Source: Microplitis mediator (Eukaryota; Arthropoda; Insecta; Hymenoptera; Braconidae). Taken from it: a DNA stretch of 64,000 bases. The stretch covers positions 18,643,774 through 18,707,773 of the forward strand of contig NC_079978.1 of NCBI RefSeq assembly GCF_029852145.1. Direction: 5' to 3'. A program made the position numbers and the translations under genes. The notes beneath the pieces are model-generated. The model did no database searches. It saw only the letters and a program-made list of their open reading frames with translations, and was not told the origin of the DNA. Shown one piece after another: positions 22,430-31,745 of the stretch. Numbering within the stretch: the first letter of the stretch is position 1; each line of letters opens with the position of its first letter.

Positions 22430-24062
22430 TGATACTGAAGTCAGCAAACTAAAATTTTTTGAACTTTTTTTTTAATGATTAAATTTGAAAAAAAAAAAAA
22501 AAAAAAAATGCACATGTAGAAAATTTTGAAAACTACAGGTGCAATTTTTTGAAATATTTTTTTTTTTATAATTTATTGTTTAAAAAACAATTCAAAGATT
22601 ATTAGATATCGGCTGACTTCAGGTGATCTTGAAGTCAGCAGACAATCAAAAAGTTTTGAATTTTTTTTTCAACCAATTAAAGACACAAAAAAAAAAACTA
22701 AAAATATGCACATGTAGAAAATTGAAAAAACTACAGGTTGAATTTTCTGAAATATTTTTATTTTTATAATTTATCATTTTTTTTTTAATCCAAAAACTAT
22801 CAAACGTCTGCTACATTCAGTATCATTGACTTCAGTACCATAATTAAGAGACGATTAGCAATTTTTGGATTTTTGTTTCAATGAATCAATTACAAAAAAA
22901 AAATAAAAAAATGCACATGTAGAAAATTAAAAAAACTCTAAGTGCAATTTTTTGAAATATTTTTTTTTTTCATAATTTATTGTTTAAAAAAAAATTAAAA
23001 GAATATTGGACGTCGACTAACTTTAGAATCATGAAATTTTTTTATTAAAAAAATTATTATAATATCGTACTATTCTTCGCGATCTTATTAATATGCGAGT
23101 AATCGAAACGCAAGAGAAAAAAATTTATTTAATTTTATAGTCAACGTTTTTATTAAATAAAAAAAAAAAGTTTAAATTTTTTAAGAATAAAAGTCAGCCG
23201 ACGTCTTAAAATTTTTTAATTTTTTTTAAAACGATAAATTATAAAAAAAGTGAAATTTGAAAAAATTGCACCTATAGTTTTTTTAATTTTCTACATGTGT
23301 ATATTTTTTTTTTTGTAATTTATTTGTTGAAAAAAAAATCCGAAGATTGTCAACTTCATGATCATTCAAATTTTCATGATATTGAAATTAGTTGACGTCT
23401 AATAGTTGTCGGCTTCTTCCAAAAACGATAAATGATTAAAAAAAAAATATTTTTAAAAATTGCACCTGTAGTTTTTTAAATTTTCTACAGGTGCATTTTT
23501 TTATTTAATTGCTTTGTTGAAAAAAAATCCCAAAATCGTTAATTGTCTGCTGACCATCATAAATTTTTCCACGAAAAATATATCAGGTTAAAAATTTCCA
23601 AAGCATAATTTTTTGTAAAAAAAATACAATGTTTCTAAAAGTTATTTTTTCTCAGTGTATGAAGTGAAAAATTTATAAGAACGTTATAGCGAATAATGTA
23701 ACAGGGTCAAAGCATAGGGTTTCACCTTATATAATTGACACGAATTCTTTATATACATATATATACATAGTCATAATTAATTATACATAAAAAGATCAGC
23801 AGATATTTATACCAAATAAATATTTATTATTCTATTTTTAGATTAATATTAAATTTGAATTCTAAATATAAAATATTTATAAATCTGTGAAAAAAATGAC
23901 GGAAGTTAGCCGACGAATTTTTGAATTTTTTAAAAATATGATAAAATATTTTTAAAAAAAATTGCACCGGTAGATTTTTTAATTTTCTACATATGCATAT
24001 TTTTATAATTTTTATTTTTTAAATCCGAAAATTATTAATTGTCTACTAACGTCATCGTGAAA
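22430..24062. mobile_element. Cluster of hairpin MITEs (family A) in the InaF intron
   Basis: At least six copies follow one another, at about 22430-22625, 22626-22850, 22850-23036, 23186-23375, 23376-23570 and 23890-24060. Each has the TGCACATGTAGAAAATT / ACTACAGGTGCAATTTTTT core and GACGTC-like subterminal sequence. Orientation cannot be fixed because each is palindromic. Confidence 0.75.
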
Positions 24063-24423
24063 AAATGTATAAGTATTTAATTTTTGAAAAATAATTTCAA
24101 ATTGAAATTTAAAAATTTATCATTTATCAAAACAAAATTATTTTCTCAATGAAATATCAATAATTTAAATGAAAAAATCAAAATACAGTCAAGCTTAAGC
24201 TTTATTAAGTCGGGCAGAGTTGACGGAGGGGCGGAAATTTCCTTAAATTTCTCAGTTAACGGATGCCCTCTCTCCCTTAAAAAGTAAACTGTACATATGC
24301 GCACTTACATCTACATGTGTGATATATAGATATACATAAATATACACACATACACACGTATAGCATCGGGTGGGAGAGCGCAGCTCGTAGTGGGGGTCGC
24401 AATTAAGGAGAAGTTCTGCGATA

Positions 24424-25530
24424 ATGGAATCCGAGTTAAGGGGGGAAAGGGATTTTTGTGATTTTTTTTGGAGTACCTTCGTTATTAAAATTCTCAAAAT
24501 TTGTGACATTACTAAGCATCATTCGAGGAATATTCTCCTAAATTTTCATAAAAAAATATTGGAAAATGAGCCAGTGGTAGTGGGGAGAGACGAGTCACCT
24601 CAAAAAAAAGTCTCCATAGGCAGGATAACTCATGCCTCATCTGAAATCAAAAAACCAGAAAGATTTCTTTAGTACATAAGTTTATCTTAGATTTGAACGA
24701 AAGATTTTTTTTTTTAATAACTACTTATTTTTTAATTAAACAAAAGGAGCGATTTTTGGAAAAAATCAGAGTTTTTTGATTGCACCTTTAGCAAAAATTC
24801 AAAAATGAATATTTTGTTTATTTCTTCGTTCAAATCCAAGATAAACTTATGTACTAAAGAAATCTTTTTGGTTTTTTTATTTCAGATGAGGCAGTCATGA
24901 GTTATCCTGCCTACAGCGAGACTTTTTTTTGAGCCGACTCGTCTCTCCCCACTACCACTGGCTCATTTTTCAATATTTTTTTATGAAAATTTCACAGAAT
25001 ATTTTTGAAATGATGCTTAATAATGTCACAAATTTTGAAAATTTTGATAACGAAGGAACTCAAAAAAAAAAATCAAAAATATCCTCTTTTTTATGATACT
25101 TAAGTCAGCATGATAATCAAGTTCGCCGACGTCAAATAATTTTTGAATTTTTTAAAAAACGATCAATTATTAAAAAAAAAAATATTTAAAAAATTGCACC
25201 TGTAGTTTCTTTCATTTTCAACATGTGCATTTTTTTAGTTTATTTTTTTTTTATTTATCGTTTTGAAAAAAAATTCAAAAATCATCAGACGTCGGCTAAT
25301 CCCAGTATCATTAAATCAGCAAACAATTAAAATTTGTTGGACTCTTTTTCTAACAATTAAATTTGAAGAAAAAAAAAAACTAAAAAAATGCACATGTAGA
25401 AAATTAAAAAAACTACAGGTGCAATTTTTTGAAATATTTTTTTTTTTCATAATTTATCGTTTTTTAAAAAATCAAAAAATTATTAGACTGCTAATTTCAG
25501 TATCATCTTTTTTTGTATCTCAACCCCTTT
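24424..25530. mobile_element. Foldback element E copy 1, with two MITEs inserted in its right end
   Basis: The left and right arms pair through GAGCCAGTGGTAGTGGGGAG, AAGATTTCTTTAGTACATAA and TCAAATCCAAGATAAACTT. The centre is near 24760. The right end (ATATCCTCTTTTTT) is interrupted at 25093 by two family A MITEs and resumes at 25509 as CTTTTTTTGTATCTCAACC, as the uninterrupted copy at 30553-31238 shows. The outermost arms extend into GGGGGGAAAGGG / CCCCTTTCCCGCC. Confidence 0.65.
25093..25508. mobile_element. Two hairpin MITEs (family A) nested in foldback E
   Basis: Copies at about 25093-25305 and 25306-25508, starting ATGATACTTAAGTCAGC and ending TTTCAGTATCAT. They split the E element. 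Confidence 0.7.
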
Positions 25531-26571
25531 CCCGCCTTAATGGAGTCCGACTGTAATTTGAATAAGTAAAAAAAATATATATGTTGACTTATTCTTGAAG
25601 GTTTTGTAACAAAGGTGTGTCTGTTATGCTTCCACTTAATAATATGAAGGAGGGAGAGCCGGTAAAACAAATAAAGTTATTAAAAGACCAGCATTAAATT
25701 GAATTAATATCAATTACTTAAATACAATTACATCTAATCCACGCGTCCTATTAAACTCAATCATATATTTATTTTTTTTTCTCTTTCTTTTACCAGCTAT
25801 TACATAAATCGAAGAAATCTCACATCTACCGAATAAATTTAATCCAATATTCAATTGTATTCATATATAATCAGATAAAAAATCTGAAGGGCGTATAACA
25901 GATTCAAATATTCCCATTTTAAAGATTCATATATTTGTTTATATATTTTTTTTTTTTTTTTTTTATCAATAAAAATAAATTTTCATTTACGTGAGTACTT
26001 AAATTCCAGGCTTTTCCTACGATAAAAAATCCCACTCCAGTTTATCGTCATAAAAAAAATATATTGACATAAATATATACATATACATATATATGAAGTC
26101 TACGTATAATCGAATTCAATTAGTAAATCTATAAAATTTTAGTGATTTGCCCTCGATCATTTAATCGCGTAACAAATTATTTAAAAAAAATAAAAAGTAA
26201 TGGACAAAAAAAATCCATATGTGCGCAGAATCCTCATAGAATCCATGTATTATTACGTATAATACGTATGTATATAAGTCTTAAATACGCATGTCTTAAA
26301 ATAACTAAAATTGTTAATACAACAGTGGGTGTAGTCTCAATAATAATTTGAATTTAATTCAATCTGTGGAATTTTAATTAAATAAACTATCGGTAAAAAT
26401 AAATATAAGATCGTTATATATAATTAATATATACGGGTAATTTTTAATTATTATTAACGAGGTCAGTAATTGAGTACTGAAAAATGTGTCCGGGAAAAAT
26501 GTCAATTAAATGAATTTAAATAAGTAATTAATATATATTTTAAGTTGTAAATATATGAAAATTGTTAATGA
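25531..26571. other. Non-repetitive AT-rich DNA upstream of InaF exon B
   Basis: It likely contains a second promoter for the exon B transcript. GGTCAGTAATT near 26461 resembles the arthropod TCAGT initiator, but this is weak. No coding frame is convincing. Confidence 0.3.
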
Positions 26572-26992
26572 ATGAAACGACAAATGAAAATTTATAAAGC
26601 CAGTGGTGGTAGCCGGGAATTGAACATGCAATTGCCACGAAAAATGAGTAGTGCGCAAACTGTGATGGCAAGTATAACACGTACACTTGCGACACGTAAT
26701 GACCCTCATGGAAAAGCATCAAATGAAGTTAAATTCGCTGGGGAGGAGAGCAAAGACAAATTATATGAACCGAAGCACCGTAAAAAAGTATTTCGTGTTA
26801 TGACTGTCATTGCGTATGTGATACTAGTCAGTTCGGCGGCTATTATTTTGTCGCTGTTCTATGTCTTCATTTGGAACCCAACGGACTATCGATTATTAAT
26901 AAGACGAGCGAGATTAAATAACTCGTCGAAAGTAATTGAGTGTCTGAATTCGGGTTCCACGGCCACAGACGAGCTCGGAATTAGGGTCAATG
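26572..26992 (+). CDS. inaF-like: InaF-motif protein, alternative first coding exon B
   Basis: The open frame runs from ATG 26572 to a donor at 26993 (AATG then GTAAAAAG), again phase 1. Residues about 65-103 hold a second InaF motif: LYEPKHRKKVFRVMTVIAYV, a membrane helix, then FYVFIWNP and a basic RLLIRRAR. It aligns with exon A over the motif (VTVIAYL/MTVIAYV, YYVFLWQP/FYVFIWNP) but not outside it. Joined to the exon at 29369 it gives 214 residues. The true start may be a later in-frame ATG, for example at 26644 (AAAAATGAG), because the first 24 residues have no family support. Exon B lies 4.3 kb downstream of exon A. Both would use the one shared acceptor, so they look like duplicated, mutually exclusive first exons with separate promoters. 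Confidence 0.85.
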
Positions 26993-27038
26993 GTAAAAAG
27001 ATCATTTACTTTTTGAAAATTTTTTAATGTTTGGATAC

Positions 27039-28782
27039 CCGGATGAAAAAACAATATATGGTTAAAATGTGTGAAACAGGGTGGCCACGAAGGAATGATT
27101 TCAAAATTCCTTGATATTTCCCGGTTTTCCAGTTAAGTTTTTCACATTTTTCCCTGATTTAGAAATTTTATTCGTATCATTCAGATATTCGAAGTTTTTA
27201 TTATATTTTCATTTTTAATAATTTAATTTGATAATTAAATTATAAGAGAAACCAGAAAAAAAGGCAATAAAATGAATTAATATTGCCTACTTTTGATTAT
27301 TCGATGTTGAAAATGTATAAGTTAAAATATTTAATAAGAAATTTTATGATTTAAATAAATTCAAAATACACTGGTTACAAAAATTAAGGGATATTCAAAA
27401 AATTTCAAATTTTTTAGTAACTTTCAACAGTTTGTAACTCGAAGGAAAATGGTCGTACAATAAAAACAAAAAGTCAAACTGTAGCTTCAAGTATCTAGTT
27501 TTCTGATCTGGGTCTTTAAATTTTTTTATTATGCACAATTCCGGAGCAATCAAAAATCAATGATAATTATCGAAAAAAATTTATTGAAGCTCGAAGACCG
27601 TTTTTAAGACGACCAAAAATTTAGTAATTTTTTTTTTCGATAGTTTTCTTAGGATTACTCCGGAAGCCCACATAATAAAAAAATTTAAAGACCAGATCAG
27701 AAAACTAGACACTTGAAGCTACAATTTGCCTTTTTTGTTTTTGTCGTATGACCATTTTCCTTCGAGTTACAACCTGTTGAAATTCACTAGAATTTGAAAT
27801 TTTTTGAATATCCCTTAATTTTTATAACTAGTGTATAATTTAAAATTTTTTAAATTTTGAACTGTTACAATTTAATTCCCGGATACTTTTCGAAATTCCC
27901 TGACAGATCCATGATATTTCCCGGTCGAATTAAATTCCCTGATAATTCCCGATATTCCCGGGTTTCCCGGTTCGTGGTCACCCTGTAAAATCATATATGT
28001 TTGCAACAAAAAAATATATGATTTATTATATTGTATATTATAAAAAATCATATAGAGATCTTGGCCGATTTAATATAAAATTATATACAGTAGTAAATAT
28101 ATGTATTCCATATATGAAACTTATATGTTTTTCATATTAAGCTATATATACATTTACATTTACCTTATAATATATTGTATTGATATATTTCCTTTCATAT
28201 TTAAAAAATATAAAATTTTTATATGAAATGAAATATATGGTAGCATATAATTTATATTATATATGGCACCATATATTTTCTTTGTTATATTTAAGCATAT
28301 ATTTTATTCGGTGTATGTATATGTATATGGGTATATATATTCGCATCAAATTAACTAATTTTGAAAATTTTAACTGCAATTTAAAGAGTATATTAAAATT
28401 TATATCTAATTTAACTGGAGTCGGTCATACGAATAAGAAACTTTTTTTTTCCATACACAATATAAATATATGTTTTTATATATGATCAAAATATATTTTT
28501 CGTATATGATAGAAATATATATTTTTATGTATGATAAAAATATAGTTTTCGTATATGACAAGAATATATATTTTCATATATGATAAAAATATATTTTTTG
28601 TATATGATTGACATATATATTTTATATATGCCAAACATATACGGACTCGTGTATGATGAATATTATATTTTTTAATATAAAAAAAAATATATAAGAAAAT
28701 ATAGTTAAATTGGCCGCATATATTTTCTGATATTTATCATATTTTTACATATATTTTGACCATATATGTTATTTTTATACGG
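27039..28782 (+). mobile_element. AT-rich element H copy 1, split by an hAT-like insertion
   Basis: The inverted ends are CCGGATGAAAAAACAATATA and TATGTTATTTTTATACGG. Without the nested hAT-like element it is about 830 bp, the same as the uninterrupted copy at 48807-49637, to which it is near-identical by eye. It consists of ATATATG/CATATAT words. The 101-residue frame at 28180-28485 is repeat sequence, not a gene. Confidence 0.8.
27077..27985 (+). mobile_element. hAT-like element copy 2 (5-bp duplication TGAAA/TAAAA)
   Basis: Ends CAGGGTGGCCACGAA and TTCGTGGTCACCCTG. It lies inside element H. The empty site at 48830-48850 reads straight through, so the duplication is TAAAA with one change (TGAAA) on the left. 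Internal sequence matches copy 1. Confidence 0.85.
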
Positions 28783-28799
28783 GTAAAATTTTGATTGAA

Positions 28800-29340
28800 G
28801 AAAATTTGTGTGAATGTAGCAGGCAATGTATGAATTTTAAATAAATTTAAATAATGAAATTTAAAAAAAAGGCGCGAACTGATTTTTCATTGATCTGAAT
28901 ACGGATTTTTTTATTTTTAGTCTACGAACGTTTTATTTATTTATTAAAAAATTTAAAAATTGACACTTAGTTACATTCACTCATAGAAAAATTACGATCC
29001 TGAAATTTGTTAATTGACAATTTTTTGAATTTTTTTTCAATGAATCAGTTACGAGAAAAAAAAAATTTTTTAATGCATGGGTAAGAAAATTGAAAAATCT
29101 CTGGGTGCAATTTTTTAAAATATTTTTTTTTTATAATTTAAAATTTTGAATAAAATTCAAAATTATCAGACGGCGGCTGACCAGTATCTCAAAATTATTA
29201 TCCTGAAATTTCTAGACAATTGACAATTTTTGTTTTAAATAAATCGATTTAAAAAAAATTGAAAATATGCGCATGTAAAAAATTTAAAAAACTATAAGTG
29301 TAATTTTTTTTAATAAAAAAATTAATTAGTAATTGTTATC
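28800..29340. mobile_element. Hairpin MITEs (one family C, two family A) before the shared InaF exon
   Basis: The family C copy at 28800-28990 has GGCGCGAACTGATTTTTCAT and GATCTGAATACGG in its core. Family A-like copies lie at 28995-29195 and, truncated, 29198-29340. The last one stops about 25 bp before the splice acceptor. Confidence 0.6.
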
Positions 29341-29368
29341 TAAATAAAATAATTGTTTTTTTTTACAG

Positions 29369-29592
29369 AATTACAAGATGATAAAACAACTTTAAATGGA
29401 ACAGAATTTCTAAACAAATTGAAGTCAATGTACACGACGAGTTCCGACCAAGAAAATATAAAAGATTCAATGAAAATTGAAACAACTGTCGAATTATTGT
29501 CGACAACAGATTCATTTATATCAATTGTACAAGAGGAGACTTCTAAATCATATGATGCTGATATTGACCAAATAGTTTTACCCGAGCGATAA
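29369..29592 (+). CDS. inaF-like: InaF locus, shared last coding exon
   Basis: The acceptor TTTTTTTTTACAG ends at 29368. The first two bases (AA) complete a Glu codon begun by the single G left by either exon A or exon B. Seventy-three further residues (LQDDKTTLNGTEF to QIVLPER) end in TAA at 29590-29592. The sequence is Ser/Thr/Asp-rich, hydrophilic and without a membrane segment. AATAAA follows at 29714-29719. Because both upstream exons end in phase 1 and no other coding sequence with an acceptor is visible between them, this is the natural partner of both. Confidence 0.8.
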
Positions 29593-30032
29593 AAATAATA
29601 TACATATAGATATATATATTTATATATTAATTTATAATTTTAACGTAAAGTTATTTATTATTATTTATGTGATATTATGAGATTATAAAATTAGAAAAAT
29701 TTAAATTATATTAAATAAAAAAATTATTTATTGATATTTAATTACATTGTTCAGTTTAATTAAATTAATTATTAGTCTTAAATAAAAAAATATCAAAAGT
29801 TTAATTTTTAATATCAGGATTAAAAATATTGATCGAATGATTTTTAAAAAAATGAACTTGAGTAAATTTAAATTTTCGAAATTTAAATTTTTATCAATAA
29901 TCATATATATTATATTTGTAAGTATATACATTGGGAGTATATTAATTTTTTGAATGAAGACAAACATTTTTTTTTGTTCAAATTTTATTAATTTAAATAA
30001 TTTTCATATTTCCATTTAACATTTATGTACAT

Positions 30033-30080
<48 letters not shown>

Positions 30081-30440
30081 TATCACTATTGCAAGTATAA
30101 AAATTTGTTGATAAATCAATTATTTAATAATATCTTTTACAAGATATAAAAGATTATTGAAAGATCATTAGATCGATGACCCCAGAAAATATATTTTGAA
30201 AATTCGTCTTCCAAAATAACTTAATAATGACTAAGAGTTAAAAATTTAAATAAAAATTATTATACCAATGAAAAAAAAAAAAAATTGTTGAAAAAACGTT
30301 GACTATTCCAGACTTCAAAACGTGATACAACGACGACTTTAAGTGACTGTTTTTTAAACTTTTGAAAATTTAAGAGGGAAATCAATGAATATTTTGATAT
30401 TATTAAGATATGTTAAAAAAAAAAGTTAAGAAAAAGTTCA
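29593..30440. other. InaF 3' UTR and AT-rich spacer with an (AT)n tract
   Basis: The poly(A) signal AATAAA is at 29714-29719, about 120 bp after the stop codon. An (AT)n microsatellite runs from about 30036 to 30079. The rest shows nothing. Confidence 0.5.
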
Positions 30441-31610
30441 AAATTCATTTTTTCTGAATGTACCTGAAGACCGGAACATTTTTTGCAAATAAAAATAAAA
30501 AAAAAATACGTAATTAGACTACTGAGAGATGACAAGCGGGGAAGTTAGTCAGAGATACAAAAAAAAGAGGATATTTTTGATTTTTTTTTTAGAGTACGTT
30601 CGTTATTAAAATTCTCAAAATTGGTGACATCATTAGGCATCATTCCAAGAATATTCTGTGAAATTTTCATAAAAAAATATTAAAAAATAAGCCAGTGAAA
30701 GTGGGGAGAGACGAGTCACCTTAAAAAAAGGCTCCATGGCGTAGGCAGGATAACTCATGACTTCCTCATCTGAAATAAAAAAACCAAAAAGATTTCTTTA
30801 ATACATAAGTTTATCTTAGATTTGAACGAAAGATTTTTTTTTTTTTAATAACTACTTATTTTTTAATTAAACAAAAGGAGCAATTTTTGGAAAAAATCAG
30901 AGTCTTTTGATTGCACCTTTACCAAAAATTCAAAAATGGATATTTCGTTTATTCCTTCGTTCAAATCCAAGATAAACTTATGTACCAAAGAAATCTTTTT
31001 GGTTTTTTTATTTCAGATGAGGCAGTCATGAGTTATCCTGCCTATGGAGACTTTTTTTTGAGATGACTCGTCTCTCCCTACTACCACTGGCTCATTTTTC
31101 AATATTTTTTTATGAAAATTTCACAGAATATTCTTGATATAATGCTTAATAATGTCACAAATTTTGAGAATTTTAATAACGAAGGTACTCTAAAAAAAAA
31201 AATCACAAAAATATCCTCTTTTTTTTTGTATCTCAGACCAGCTTCTCCCGTTAAAAACCGTTTAAAAAAAATTCGTCATTCTGTCATGTTGCGAAGTTCA
31301 AAATAATCTACAATTTTTCAACTTTTTTTCAACGACATTTTTTTACACGGTACCTAAATAATTATTTATAAAACCAAAAAGATTTATGTACCTAAAGATT
31401 AGAAAGTTTATCGCGCATCGAAAATGAAAAAAATTCATGTAATTTGACTGCTTAAGGAGTAGTTCCAGAAGTTCGGGTTGGCCGAAGATTTTCGGCTGAC
31501 ATACCAGCATCTGTATGCGAAAAATTTCTGAAATCTAGTATCCCGTAGATTTTTTACTTTCCAATTTTTTTTTTCATTGTGTAGAAAACGTTCCAATCTT
31601 CAGGTACACA
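30440..31610. mobile_element. Outer element with inverted GTACCTGAAGA ends, holding foldback E copy 2
   Basis: TGTACCTGAAGACCGGAACA near 30458 faces CGTTCCAATCTTCAGGTACA near 31590 in inverted orientation. Element E copy 2 (30553-31238) lies inside. Borders are approximate. Confidence 0.4.
30553..31238. mobile_element. Foldback element E copy 2 (uninterrupted)
   Basis: Starts AGATACAAAAAAAAGAGG and ends CCTCTTTTTTTTTGTATCTC. The arms pair around a centre near 30900. Shares TAGGCAGGATAACTCATGAC and TTGATTGCACCTTTA with copy 1. Serves as reference for the MITE insertion in copy 1. Confidence 0.7.
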
Positions 31611-31745
31611 AAGATTTATAAATTTAACAACAAATTAATTTTTTCAGTTCTACGTCGAGTTCATATTCTAAAAAACTTTCTGTGCATTATTAAGTCTTTC
31701 CACTATATATATATATATATTTATAAAAATAAATTTACAATGTAA

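Noticed and set aside
28180..28485. 101-residue frame, with a very similar 85-residue frame at 49034-49291
   Set aside because: The similarity comes from both lying in copies of the AT-rich element H. The amino acids are only Tyr/Ile/Met/Phe-rich translations of ATATAT words.
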